Shown here piece after piece: positions 7,839 to 16,943 of a DNA stretch of 64,000 nt. The stretch spans positions 1 through 64,000 of the forward strand of contig NZ_JAGSOY010000023.1 in assembly GCF_018837975.1 (NCBI RefSeq). Reading direction: 5' to 3'. The stretch is from Zooshikella harenae. GTDB lineage: Bacteria; Pseudomonadota; Gammaproteobacteria; Pseudomonadales; Zooshikellaceae. The first letter of the stretch is position 1. Each line of letters starts with the position of its first letter. The notes beneath the pieces were generated by a model, which saw only the letters and a list, made by a program, of their open reading frames with translations, was not told where the DNA came from and did not search any database. Both the position numbers and the translations under genes were made by a program.

Positions 7839-9898
7839 AGTCAATAACAATTAAAGATTTGCTAGGTTCACAAAGTGAACTACTGCTTGTGGTTGCTGTT
7901 GTTGGCATCCTTCTTGTGCTTTTTACTCCAGTTCCAGCTGTTGTTCTTGATATATTACTTATTACCAACTTCAGTTTTGCACTACTTATTCTATTAGTCA
8001 CCTTTTATATTGATCGGCCAGTAGACTTTTCAACCTTTCCATCACTACTGCTAATAGCAACACTATTTCGATTAGCATTAAATATCTCAGCAACCCGACT
8101 AATTTTGAGTGATGGTGATGCCGGACAAGTAATCAACGCAATAGGAGAATATGTAGTTGGTGGCAACTATGTTATTGGTTTAGTCATATTTTTTATTCTG
8201 ATTGTCGTGCAATACGTCGTAGTAACGAGTGGTGCTCAACGTGTCGCAGAAGTGGCTGCCCGTTTTACACTTGATAGCTTACCAGGTAAGCAGATGAGTA
8301 TTGATGCTGAACTAAACATGGGCATTATCAGTGAACAAGAAGCGAAGAAAAAGCGCACTAATTTAGAAAGAGAAGCAAACTTTTATGGAGCAATGGATGG
8401 TGCCAGCAAGTTTGTAAAAGGAGATGCTATAGCAGGGATTATCATTGTTTTGATTGACATTATTGGCGGATTATCTGTCGGTATTGGTCAAAATGGTTTA
8501 TCCTGGTCTGCAGCATTACATACCTATACATTAATGACAGTAGGTGATGGGCTTGTAACACAGATACCTGCTTTAATCCTTTCCACAGGTACAGGGATTA
8601 TTGTTACACGAGCAGCAAGTGATTCTTTTCTTGGTCAAGAAGTTAGCCGACAAGTCACACGTTATCCAAAAAGTTTAATTTTGGTTGCATTAGCACTGTT
8701 TTGCATCATGTTTACCAAAGGAATTCCTTGGTTACCTGTATTTGCTGTATTGGTTGTAATCTGTTTTTTGATTTATAAAGCCCTTAATGCGCACCGCCAA
8801 AGTGATTCAGAAGAAAATATAACTCAACAAGATATTCAAGAGAGTGAAGGTGACACTTTATACAACCAACTAGCTATTAGCCCCATCGAACTTTCTTTGG
8901 GAAAGAATCTTGCTGATCGTTTTAGTGCAGAAAATAGTCTTCTATCAGAAAAAATCAAATCATTCAGAAAGCAGTATGCCATGGAAAGTGGCCTTGTTAT
9001 TCCTAAAGTGAAAATTATTGCAGACAGTAAGCTTGCAGAGAACCACTACGAAATTAGAATTCATGGATCTAGGGTTGATAGTAATAACTGTTACTTAGAT
9101 AGATATTTAGCAATTTCTACACAATCAGACATAGCATTAGAAGGTATAAAAGATAAAGATCCTTCTTACCAACTGCCTGCAGTGTGGATAACTCATGATC
9201 AAACAAGTATTGCTAAACAGCAAATGTGTACTGTTGTTGACTCAACAACAGTTATTTTTACGCACTTTTGCGAGGTTATAAGAAGACATGCAGATGAGCT
9301 GCTAACTCGAAGTGAGGTTGAGAAGCTATTAATGCCTATAAAACAACTTCATGCCTCTTTATATGAAGAAGTCATTCCTAACATGCTTTCACTCACGGAT
9401 GTGCAGAAGGTATTACAGCGTCTTGTTAAAGAGAGTGTCAGCATAAGAAACATGGAGCTTATTCTAGAAGCTTTAGCGGATCACGGTAAAACAACAAAAG
9501 ACCCCATTTTTCTAAGTGAGTCTATCAGACAAAATATGGGGAGAAATATTTGTGAATCTTTTCTTGACGATAATAATACCCTGCATGTGATGTCGCTATC
9601 ACCAAAACTAGAGCAACAGCTTGTTTCACAACTTCAACCTAACACTGAGCAGACAACAGATATCCATATTGATCCTCTGCTGACCGAAAGACTCGTTATT
9701 GCAATTGCAAACACTGCGGAACAAATGGCCATGAATAATTTAAAACCAGTATTATTATGTTCTTCCGTATTAAGGCCACATTTAAAGTTACTCACTGAGA
9801 GAACACTGAAACATTTAACAATACTCTCTATACAAGAAATACCCTCTGTCATTGCAATCACGTCTTTTTCAACTGTGAGTATTCAAGAGTCGTCGTGA
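7835..9898 (+). CDS. flhA: Flagellar-type export gate protein FlhA
   Basis: The 687-aa protein is full length for FlhA/SctV. It has eight N-terminal membrane segments, including TFPSLLLIATLFRLALNISATRLIL, then the FHIPEP-family region SLPGKQMSIDAELNMGIIS. A large cytoplasmic domain forms a nonameric ring where chaperones and substrates dock. It overlaps flhB (ATGA), so the two are translationally coupled. The transmembrane half is very conserved, while the C-terminal docking domain is more divergent, as expected if its cargo differs from flagellin. Confidence 0.95.
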   Translation: MKSITIKDLLGSQSELLLVVAVVGILLVLFTPVPAVVLDILLITNFSFALLILLVTFYIDRPVDFSTFPSLLLIATLFRLALNISATRLILSDGDAGQVINAIGEYVVGGNYVIGLVIFFILIVVQYVVVTSGAQRVAEVAARFTLDSLPGKQMSIDAELNMGIISEQEAKKKRTNLEREANFYGAMDGASKFVKGDAIAGIIIVLIDIIGGLSVGIGQNGLSWSAALHTYTLMTVGDGLVTQIPALILSTGTGIIVTRAASDSFLGQEVSRQVTRYPKSLILVALALFCIMFTKGIPWLPVFAVLVVICFLIYKALNAHRQSDSEENITQQDIQESEGDTLYNQLAISPIELSLGKNLADRFSAENSLLSEKIKSFRKQYAMESGLVIPKVKIIADSKLAENHYEIRIHGSRVDSNNCYLDRYLAISTQSDIALEGIKDKDPSYQLPAVWITHDQTSIAKQQMCTVVDSTTVIFTHFCEVIRRHADELLTRSEVEKLLMPIKQLHASLYEEVIPNMLSLTDVQKVLQRLVKESVSIRNMELILEALADHGKTTKDPIFLSESIRQNMGRNICESFLDDNNTLHVMSLSPKLEQQLVSQLQPNTEQTTDIHIDPLLTERLVIAIANTAEQMAMNNLKPVLLCSSVLRPHLKLLTERTLKHLTILSIQEIPSVIAITSFSTVSIQESS

Positions 9899-9950
9899 GT
9901 GAGTTGATTATTTTTATTCGCATACAGTGCTTTTTGTAAAAGGTTTAACC

Positions 9951-10622
9951 ATGTCAGACTTGATGAGTGTTCTCAATATTTCGGCTAGTCAGGATCTACA
10001 ATCATTAAATAATATTACTCATAACCTGGCAAATACGAATACCAATGCCTATAAAAGGTGGGTAGATGTCAACAAAGGCCTTACATCGACAAATTCATCT
10101 TCAATGGATTTATCAACGGGTAGTCTTCACCGCACTAATCGTTATAAAGATATTGCATTAAAAGGAAGTGGATTCTTTGTTGTAAAACAGCAAGGTCAAA
10201 CTTACTTAACCCGTCGAGGTGAGTTAGAAATCAATAAAGAAGGATATTTAACACTAGCTTCAGGTGAGCGACTTCAGGGACAAAGTGGTGATATCATATT
10301 AGAGCCTAAAAGTTTTAGTGTTGATCAACATGGCAACATCATTCAAGATAATGTTGTTAAAGACTCAATCCAAGTAGTCAATGCAAATTTGACTGGAGAT
10401 CATTACCTTGGTAATGGTTTGTTTCGTCATGAAAATACGACTCCAGTACAACAGCAGAATAAAGATATTATTCAACAACATTTAGAATCGTCTAATGCAG
10501 TAGCAATGGATGAAATGGTCAACCTTATAAATTTAAATAGACATTATGAGTCTATTTTTCAGGTAGCCAACGGTTATAACAGCTTACTAGAAAAAACAAT
10601 TTCTGATTTAGGCGATTTTTAA
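9951..10622 (+). CDS. flgF: Flagellar-type proximal rod protein FlgF
   Basis: The 223-aa axial protein has the N-terminal rod/hook signature (SLNNITHNLANTNTNAYKR) and a C-terminal heptad motif (ESSNAVAMDEMVNLINLNRHYES), which together form the rod coiled-coil core. The central GSGFFVVKQQG strand matches the FlgE/F/G domain. The ATG at 9951 follows AAAGG. A start at 9927 would add eight residues with no support. It precedes flgG by 27 bp. FlgF is assigned by position before flgG and by its shorter length. Confidence 0.85.
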   Translation: MSDLMSVLNISASQDLQSLNNITHNLANTNTNAYKRWVDVNKGLTSTNSSSMDLSTGSLHRTNRYKDIALKGSGFFVVKQQGQTYLTRRGELEINKEGYLTLASGERLQGQSGDIILEPKSFSVDQHGNIIQDNVVKDSIQVVNANLTGDHYLGNGLFRHENTTPVQQQNKDIIQQHLESSNAVAMDEMVNLINLNRHYESIFQVANGYNSLLEKTISDLGDF

Positions 10623-10649
10623 TATACGTTTTTTATTAGGTGTAAGGTA

Positions 10650-11408
10650 ATGATTGACGCAATACATATTGCTGCCAGCGGTATGCATGCAGAGCAAAAA
10701 GCTCTGGATGTTATTGCAAATAACTTAGCTAACTTAAATACAACAGCATACAAAAAAGGACGTTTGACATTTAACGAAGTAATGCAACTTCAACAAGTTG
10801 ATAAATACACTCATCAAGCAATACGCCAAGGTGCTGGTGTAACCTTCAACCAAGCATCAGTACAATTTGATAGTGGAGACCTAAAACCCACAAATCGTAA
10901 TCTTGATGTTGCAATTGCTGGGGACGGCTTTTTGGAGGTTGAATTAACAAGTGGTGAACTAGCTTATACTCGAAACGGCTCATTAAGATTAGATCAAGAC
11001 GGTTTTTTAATCAGTCAAAAAGGTAATTTACTGGCTGATAGAATTCAAGTTCCAACCGATGCCAAAAGCCTTACCATTAATGAAGCAGGAGAAGTAAGTG
11101 CACAAGTTGGCTATGAAAGTATACCTTTAGGCTCAATACAAGTAGTCAAGTTTGCCAATCCCGAAGCATTAGACGCTGTCGGCAACAGTATATATCTTGC
11201 AAACGAACAATCAGGAACGCCCTTTTATCTTACCGCTGGAGAAAATGGTGCAGGAAAAATCCAACAAGGATTTTTAGAGTCATCAAATGTTGATCTCACT
11301 GAAGAGCTAATGCAACTTACACTAGCACAACGTGGTTATGAGGTTAAAGCGCAAATTATTCGTGCTGCTGACGATATCATGCGAATTACAAATAGCTTAA
11401 GATCCTAG
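10650..11408 (+). CDS. flgG: Flagellar-type distal rod protein FlgG
   Basis: The 252-aa axial protein has the complete FlgG layout: GMHAEQKALDVIANNLANLNTTAYKK at the N-terminus, GDGFLEVEL in the middle, and the C-terminal SSNVDLTEELMQLTLAQRGYEVKAQ helix. It would form the distal rod that passes through the P and L rings. The length is close to the usual 260 aa. It is separated by three bases from flgA. Confidence 0.92.
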   Translation: MIDAIHIAASGMHAEQKALDVIANNLANLNTTAYKKGRLTFNEVMQLQQVDKYTHQAIRQGAGVTFNQASVQFDSGDLKPTNRNLDVAIAGDGFLEVELTSGELAYTRNGSLRLDQDGFLISQKGNLLADRIQVPTDAKSLTINEAGEVSAQVGYESIPLGSIQVVKFANPEALDAVGNSIYLANEQSGTPFYLTAGENGAGKIQQGFLESSNVDLTEELMQLTLAQRGYEVKAQIIRAADDIMRITNSLRS

Positions 11409-11411
11409 AGT

Positions 11412-12380
11412 ATGTTAAAGAATAAGTTACTATCAGCAATTATTATTAATCTACTGATACTACCTATTCTTTCTATAGAAGCGTTAGGAGGTACAATACT
11501 TGAGTTACCTCCCGCAGTGACTGTACAAGACTCAAACCCAGTTCTTGGGAAAATAGTTAAACTGATATCAACGACAGAATCACCACAAAAGATTACCAAA
11601 GCTTTAAATCAAAAAATTATCTTGGGATTAAAACCTGCAGACTACAAAGTGCTGACCAAAACGCTATTAGAGCGTAATCTGACCATAGTGTTAAATGAAT
11701 TTCATATACGAGGCTTTGACTCAGTAAAAGTTACTCGTGAGGGCTATATTGTACCTGTAAAAAAACTGTTAACACAGGCTAAGCACTTTCTGAACCTTCA
11801 GTTAGCGCCACTAGCAGAAGAAGTCATCATTAAAGCGATAAGTGATATACCAGAGGTATATATAAATGAACAGCACTATAATTTAAGTTTTAAAAGAAAT
11901 AGTGTTAGTCAGTTCTTAAAGCGTACTTGTGTATGGATAACAGTTAAGACAAAGACAAATATAAGAACAGTTCCTATCTGGTTTGATGTAACGTTAAAAC
12001 AACACGCTTGGATTTTATCTCAATCGCAACAAGCAAATAGCCATTTCCATCATTCTCAAGTTACTTCCCAACTCATTGACATAGCTAAGTATCCTATAAC
12101 AAAGTTGGTAAAAAACCCACAAAAGCTCAAACACCGTTATAAGCGTAACTTACCTACAGGCACTGTATTGCTTGCAACTCACATTGAAGAACTACCTGCT
12201 GTTGAAAAAAACGCTGTTGTAATAGCACAAGCAACTCATAACGGCATAACAATCAAAACTCAAGTTAAAGCACTTCAAGATGGCAATATTAATCAAAGAA
12301 TTAAATTGCAATCATTGAGTTCAGGTGAGTTTTTTTATGGTATAGTAACCAACACTAACATGATTCATGTAACAAATTAA
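11412..12380 (+). CDS. flgA: Flagellar-type P-ring chaperone FlgA
   Basis: The 322-aa exported protein has a hydrophobic N-terminus (residues 5-26, cleaved near EALGG). The C-terminal SAF domain (about 245-320) shows the RNLPTGTVLLATHIEE and GITIKTQVKALQDG motifs typical of FlgA. FlgA assists assembly of the FlgI P ring in the periplasm. It is longer than the E. coli protein (219 aa) because of an extra N-terminal module that begins ILELPPAVTVQD. It is followed directly by flgH and flgI, its assembly partners. Confidence 0.82.
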   Translation: MLKNKLLSAIIINLLILPILSIEALGGTILELPPAVTVQDSNPVLGKIVKLISTTESPQKITKALNQKIILGLKPADYKVLTKTLLERNLTIVLNEFHIRGFDSVKVTREGYIVPVKKLLTQAKHFLNLQLAPLAEEVIIKAISDIPEVYINEQHYNLSFKRNSVSQFLKRTCVWITVKTKTNIRTVPIWFDVTLKQHAWILSQSQQANSHFHHSQVTSQLIDIAKYPITKLVKNPQKLKHRYKRNLPTGTVLLATHIEELPAVEKNAVVIAQATHNGITIKTQVKALQDGNINQRIKLQSLSSGEFFYGIVTNTNMIHVTN

Positions 12381-12382
12381 AA

Positions 12383-12940
12383 ATGAGAAAGCTTACACTT
12401 TTACTATTAACTAGTTGTATTGTTTATGGACAGGCTTCTGCCACGTCTCTTTACTCTGAAGACACATATCAGTCGTTAATCGAAGATCCTATTGCTAAAA
12501 AAGTAGGTGATAGCGTTACCGTTTTAATTGTTGAAAAATCTTCTGCGGCAACTAACAACCAAAGCAATAACGATCAAAGTTTAAATGTAGGTGGTAAGTT
12601 TTCCACTTCAACACGAGAAGAAAAAGGTAGTTTAGGGCTAAATTTTGGTTATGACGGTACAGATACTTCGACTCGCTACGGCAAACTTCAAGCACAAATA
12701 ACAGTAGATATTATCGAAAAAGATAGACTAGGTAGATTAAGACTTGAAGGAAAACAAAAAATTTTGATCGATGGCGAAGAACAGTTTATATCTGTTAAAG
12801 GCTGGATTAGACCAGAACACATAGACCAAAATAATAATATCTTATCTACTCGAATTAGCCAGGCTGATATTGAATATACTGGCTTCGATAATGATGAACC
12901 TGGCTTTTTCACACGATTTTTCTCATGGTTAGGCTTTTAA
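12383..12940 (+). CDS. flgH: Flagellar-type L-ring lipoprotein FlgH
   Basis: The 185-aa protein contains the FlgH core: KVGDSVTVLIVEKSSA, a long strand-rich region ending in GRLRLEGKQKI, and VKGWIRPEHID. A short hydrophobic leader ends in LTSC, an acceptable lipobox at Cys12; alternatively a signal peptidase I site follows ASA. It would form the outer-membrane ring round the rod. It is shorter than usual (about 220-230 aa). Its presence implies the device crosses the outer membrane. Confidence 0.88.
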   Translation: MRKLTLLLLTSCIVYGQASATSLYSEDTYQSLIEDPIAKKVGDSVTVLIVEKSSAATNNQSNNDQSLNVGGKFSTSTREEKGSLGLNFGYDGTDTSTRYGKLQAQITVDIIEKDRLGRLRLEGKQKILIDGEEQFISVKGWIRPEHIDQNNNILSTRISQADIEYTGFDNDEPGFFTRFFSWLGF

Positions 12941-14053
12941 ATGAAGCAGTTTGTAATCACTCTTACAATGCTACTTGCATTAACAGCACATGCGACCCCC
13001 ATTCAACTAAAAAACCTTGTTAGAATTGAAGGAATTCGTGAAAATGCCTTAACTGGCTATGGCATTGTAGTTGGACTAGCAGGTACTGGTGATACTAGAC
13101 GCAGTCAAGCAACAGTTCACTCAATTGCAAATGCCCTACTTCGTTTTGGTATTCGTGTTAGTGATTCAGATATTAGTAGCCGTAATGTTGCCGCAGTCAT
13201 GGTAACAACTAAGCTTCCTGCATTTGCGAATAAAGGTGATAAACTAGATGTCAACATATCTTCAATAGGAGATTCAAGAAGTCTGGTTGGTGGAACTTTA
13301 TTACTTGCACCTTTAAGAGGTGCAGATGGTAAGATTTATGGTTTGGCACAAGGTCCTGTTTCAGTAGGTGGTTTTAAATATGATTTATACGGCAATGTCA
13401 TTCAAAAAAATCACCCGACTGTAGCAAGCATTCCTGATGGGCTTACAGTTGAAAAAGCCATAGCTAACAATGTTGTAAATCATAATGGAGAAATTACTCT
13501 TTTACTTAAAGAGCCAGACTTTACAACTGCTGCTCGAATAAAACAAAAATTAAGAAAGCAACTAAAGGGTGTGCAAGTTAGAGCGGTCAACCCAGGAAAA
13601 ATTGTCATTAGTCAGAATAACCAATATGATTATGTTGATCTAATAGCTACAATCGAGCGCCTTACAATTATTCCTGATAATGTTGCAAAAATTATAGTTA
13701 ACGAACGAACAGGTACAGTGGTATCTGGAAGTGATGTCGTAATTGATAGTGTTACTGTATCCCATGGTAATATTGAGCTTTCAATTACTACTGATTATAT
13801 AACTTCACAACCTAATATTAATATTCAGGCTAACATTAATTCATCGTCTGGTATAAATACTACTGTTGTACCAGATACTCAAATTGAGGTTAAAGAAGAT
13901 GTTGTCACGGCTATTTCAATGCCATCAGGTACAACAGTTGGCAATTTAGTTTCAGCATTGCGCAAGATTCGTGTTAGTACACGGGACTTAATTTCTATCT
14001 TGCAAACAATCAAGTCTTCTGGTGCTTTACATGCCGAACTTATCATAAAATAG
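12941..14053 (+). CDS. flgI: Flagellar-type P-ring protein FlgI
   Basis: The 370-aa protein has a clear signal peptide (residues 1-18, ending AHA) and full-length FlgI sequence: LVRIEGIRENALTGYGIVVGLAGTGD, NVAAVMVTTKLPAFANKGD, and the C-terminal GTTVGNLVSALRKI. It polymerises in the peptidoglycan layer as the P ring. It starts immediately after the flgH stop. Canonical operons continue with flgJ (rod cap and muramidase), which is missing here; flgB follows instead. Confidence 0.94.
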   Translation: MKQFVITLTMLLALTAHATPIQLKNLVRIEGIRENALTGYGIVVGLAGTGDTRRSQATVHSIANALLRFGIRVSDSDISSRNVAAVMVTTKLPAFANKGDKLDVNISSIGDSRSLVGGTLLLAPLRGADGKIYGLAQGPVSVGGFKYDLYGNVIQKNHPTVASIPDGLTVEKAIANNVVNHNGEITLLLKEPDFTTAARIKQKLRKQLKGVQVRAVNPGKIVISQNNQYDYVDLIATIERLTIIPDNVAKIIVNERTGTVVSGSDVVIDSVTVSHGNIELSITTDYITSQPNINIQANINSSSGINTTVVPDTQIEVKEDVVTAISMPSGTTVGNLVSALRKIRVSTRDLISILQTIKSSGALHAELIIK

Positions 14054-14068
14054 TGGAGCAAATATTTT

Positions 14069-14452
14069 ATGAGTTTCTTACTAGAAACAACTACTGTAGG
14101 TCTTCTTAATAAATTTTTAGAAGGAACATTGTTTGAGCACAAACTAATCGCAAATAATATTGCAAATATTGATACTCAAGGCTACAAAGCACAAACTATT
14201 AAGACCAATAATAAGTTCACAGCGCTTATCGATAGCCTAGAGAATACTCAGTCATCAGCAAGTACGATTAATAGAGTTAAAGACTGGGTTCCGGAACATA
14301 ATATACAAACAGACTCTACTGCTAACAAAATAGAGCTTGAAAAAGAACTTGCAAAATTGTCTAAAAATGTCATTCATTATCAAGCGATTCTTTCTGCCAA
14401 AAGTAAACTAAACAATATGCTAACCCTGGCAATTAAGGAAGGTAAGTCATAA
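14069..14452 (+). CDS. flgB: Flagellar-type proximal rod protein FlgB
   Basis: The 127-aa protein has the FlgB pattern: FEHKLIANNIANIDTQGYKAQ near the N-terminus and a C-terminal helix IELEKELAKLSKNVIHYQAILSA that forms the rod core. Length is near the usual 130-138. Its stop overlaps the flgC start by one base (TAATGG), so the two are coupled. It follows flgI, an order unlike the usual flgBCDEFGHIJ. Confidence 0.88.
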   Translation: MSFLLETTTVGLLNKFLEGTLFEHKLIANNIANIDTQGYKAQTIKTNNKFTALIDSLENTQSSASTINRVKDWVPEHNIQTDSTANKIELEKELAKLSKNVIHYQAILSAKSKLNNMLTLAIKEGKS

Positions 14453-14826
14453 TGGATAGCTTCTCCTTAAGCGAAATAGGAATGTCACTACAAAAGCAAC
14501 AATTAAACCTTATTGCACAGAACGTTGCACATGCAAATACTGTCGGCAAGCCAGGAGAAGCCTATAGGGCATTGGAGTTAGTAGTAAGTAAACCATCGCA
14601 ACCATTTAACGTAGGCCAAGCGCAAATAAAAGAAATAAAAGCACAACCTATAAGAACATTTGATCCAAACCATCCATTAGCTAATAATGATGGTTTTGTT
14701 GAACGGCCAAATATTAATATGGCTGATCAAATGATGAAAATGATGATGGCAACACGTGCTTATGAAGCGAACTTAAGTGTTTTTAATGCTAGTAAAAAAA
14801 TGGCACAACTTGTATTAGAAAGGTAG
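14452..14826 (+). CDS. flgC: Flagellar-type proximal rod protein FlgC
   Basis: The 124-aa axial protein has the conserved N-terminus (GMSLQKQQLNLIAQNVAHANTVG), the central NHPLANNDGFVERPNINMADQM motif of FlgC, and the C-terminal ATRAYEANLSVFNASKKM helix. It builds the proximal rod with FlgB and FlgF. It is slightly shorter than the usual 134-150 aa. Confidence 0.9.
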   Translation: MDSFSLSEIGMSLQKQQLNLIAQNVAHANTVGKPGEAYRALELVVSKPSQPFNVGQAQIKEIKAQPIRTFDPNHPLANNDGFVERPNINMADQMMKMMMATRAYEANLSVFNASKKMAQLVLER

Positions 14827-14829
14827 TAT

Positions 14830-15114
14830 GTGAATATTGAAGCAATAGAAGCGATTAACAGCCTCAGTCATAGTCAACGTCATCAAGCTAAAACAGCGAG
14901 TAGCTTTGATACTATTATGGGACAAATTAGCACACTAGATCAGCAATACAAGACAGCTGAATCAAGTGCACTAAATATGGCCTCAGGTGAAATCGAAAAC
15001 CTGCATCAAGTTATGCAACAGCTGGATAAAGCAACTCGTAATCTGAACTTGGCAATTCAAGTCAGAAACAAATGTATTGAAGGGTTGCAAGAAATAATGC
15101 GTTTACAAGTTTAA
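14830..15114 (+). CDS. fliE: Flagellar-type MS ring-rod adaptor FliE
   Basis: The 94-aa protein starts at GTG, three bases after flgC. It has the FliE C-terminal signature QQLDKATRNLNLAIQVRNKCIEGLQEIMRLQV and the helical middle part. FliE links the FliF ring and export gate to the rod. Length and position before fliF match the family. Confidence 0.87.
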   Translation: MNIEAIEAINSLSHSQRHQAKTASSFDTIMGQISTLDQQYKTAESSALNMASGEIENLHQVMQQLDKATRNLNLAIQVRNKCIEGLQEIMRLQV

Positions 15115-15118
15115 ATTA

Positions 15119-16531
15119 ATGAACAATTTTATGAATATCTGGCATAGTATCAGCCAAAAACATCGAACATCATTTATTATAATTCTATTAGCTGTTGTTT
15201 TACTTACAGCTATATCTATTTTTTTCTTATTTTCTCATAACTATACTCTGCTCTTTAGTAACTTATCTCAGCAAGAACAGAGCCTAATTGTTAAAGAACT
15301 TAATAGATCAAATATTGATTATACCATTGATGATCAGAGTAATTTATATGTTGACCCTAACCAGCTACATAAAGCCCGCTTAGCTATTGCTAATAGTGGA
15401 CTAGAACAAAATCAGCTGCCGGGGCTTGAACTTTTCGATCAAGCAGACTACGGAATCTCTAAGTTTGCACAAAAAATTAACTATCAACGTGCTCTTCAAG
15501 GTGAGCTTGTTCGAACTATTAATACACTTTCAGAAGTTAAATTTTCAAGAGTACATATAGTATTACCAGAAACCAGTGCATTTAGGGTCAATTCTTCTAA
15601 AGCGAAAGCATCAGTCACCTTGGCGCTGTATCCAGGAAAAAAACTAAATGCTCGACAAATAGAAGGTTTACGTACTCTTGTAGCATCCGCTGTTCCAACT
15701 TTATCGACTAATCAAGTAATGATTATAGATCAAAATGGACAACAGCTATCAACTGATTCTAATAAATACTCTGCTTTCAGCTCAATTAATCAAAAAAGAG
15801 ATTTAGAGCAGTTTTACCAAAAGAAAGTCGAACGTTTATTAAATAGAGTCGTCGAAAATAATCAGTACACTGTAAATATAGATATTGAATTAAATCAAGT
15901 AAGTGAGTCAATTCATCAAGAGCGATCTATCCCAGTCAGTGAAAATGGACAAGCCATTATTAAGCAGGCTATAGAAGATAAAAAATATCATTTTTCAAAT
16001 GACAAACAAAGTGATATGAAGTTAACAGAAAGGCTTACAGATGAACATATAAGAAAAGAGTTTGTTTTTTCAAAAGAAACAAGAACGAAAAAACAACCTG
16101 CAGGTACTATAAAGTCTATTACTGTTGCAGTATTACTTTCATCGAATTTAGATACTACCGCACAAAACAAGCTTACAGACCTAATTTCAAAATCAGTAGG
16201 TTTACAGACAAATCGGGGTGATAGTATTTCAGTGAGTGTTATTCCTGCAATTCATCTGTCAGAATCCCAAAGTAATATAAAACAAGATAGTTCTCTGCTT
16301 AATGTTGACGAGCCTAGTTCTGAAACTACGTTTGTTCAAGCGGTACTAAACAACGTTATTGAAAAAAAACAATCACTATCTATTATCTTTTCGGTAATAG
16401 GTATTATTTTATTCTTTATAGTTTTACTTAATATTAGAAGAAATTCGCCTAAGCGACTATCAAATAACGAAAGACAACAATTACTCCTTGATATAAAAGA
16501 TTGGCTAAAGGTTGATTCAAATGAACACTGA
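15119..16531 (+). CDS. fliF: Flagellar-type MS-ring protein FliF with a very short cytoplasmic tail
   Basis: The 470-aa protein has a first membrane segment at about 19-39 and the ring-building domain with LPGLELFDQADYGISKFAQKINYQRALQGELVRTI, the core FliF signature. After a periplasmic region comes a second membrane segment at about 420-439. FliF normally exceeds 530 aa and carries about 100 cytoplasmic residues ending in a FliG-binding helix. Here only 31 residues follow the membrane segment (RRNSPKRL to VDSNEH). The end includes LLLDIKDWLK, which may be a relic of that helix. This fits the absence of FliG. Confidence 0.93.
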   Translation: MNNFMNIWHSISQKHRTSFIIILLAVVLLTAISIFFLFSHNYTLLFSNLSQQEQSLIVKELNRSNIDYTIDDQSNLYVDPNQLHKARLAIANSGLEQNQLPGLELFDQADYGISKFAQKINYQRALQGELVRTINTLSEVKFSRVHIVLPETSAFRVNSSKAKASVTLALYPGKKLNARQIEGLRTLVASAVPTLSTNQVMIIDQNGQQLSTDSNKYSAFSSINQKRDLEQFYQKKVERLLNRVVENNQYTVNIDIELNQVSESIHQERSIPVSENGQAIIKQAIEDKKYHFSNDKQSDMKLTERLTDEHIRKEFVFSKETRTKKQPAGTIKSITVAVLLSSNLDTTAQNKLTDLISKSVGLQTNRGDSISVSVIPAIHLSESQSNIKQDSSLLNVDEPSSETTFVQAVLNNVIEKKQSLSIIFSVIGIILFFIVLLNIRRNSPKRLSNNERQQLLLDIKDWLKVDSNEH

Positions 16532-16943
16532 ACTGCCTTCTGAAAAAATTGTTGCTCTAAAGTTAGCACAATTAAGCTGGGTTGATCGCTACTGGATATT
16601 GTCTAGGCTTAATAAAAAACAACGCACTCGAATTAAGTCTATTCTTAAAGTTATTAAAAAGTCACAATTTTCTAAGCTATCATTTAATGAAACGAATGAG
16701 CTGATAAATCAAGCTACATATACTTTGAATGATAGCACTAATCGCTTGAGTAATGATAACGGTTCTACAAATGTTAGTAATGAAACATTTGAAGGCTTAC
16801 CACCCTTTTTATATAACTATACTATTAATAAAGTTTATAATAATGATAATGCTGATTCTGTCAAAAAAATGACTGAACATACGCAAACAGCACTAAATAA
16901 AATCATCGAGGATATGTTAGAGCAATCTGAGGTATCTTCATGA
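16521..16943 (+). CDS. Unrecognised 140-aa protein in the fliG position
   Basis: In nearly all flagellar operons fliG lies between fliF and fliH. This gene takes that place but is under half of FliG length (about 330 aa). It lacks the EHPQ and Gly-Gly hinge motifs and the charged torque helix. The clearest feature is an amphipathic stretch at residues 18-42 (LSWVDRYWILSRLNKKQRTRIK). A polar Asn/Ser-rich middle and an acidic C-terminal helix follow. The ATG at 16521 has AAAGG upstream. It overlaps the fliF stop by 11 bp and the fliH start by 4 bp. It may be an adaptor between the FliF tail and FliM/FliN; that is inference. Confidence 0.7.
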   Translation: MNTELPSEKIVALKLAQLSWVDRYWILSRLNKKQRTRIKSILKVIKKSQFSKLSFNETNELINQATYTLNDSTNRLSNDNGSTNVSNETFEGLPPFLYNYTINKVYNNDNADSVKKMTEHTQTALNKIIEDMLEQSEVSS

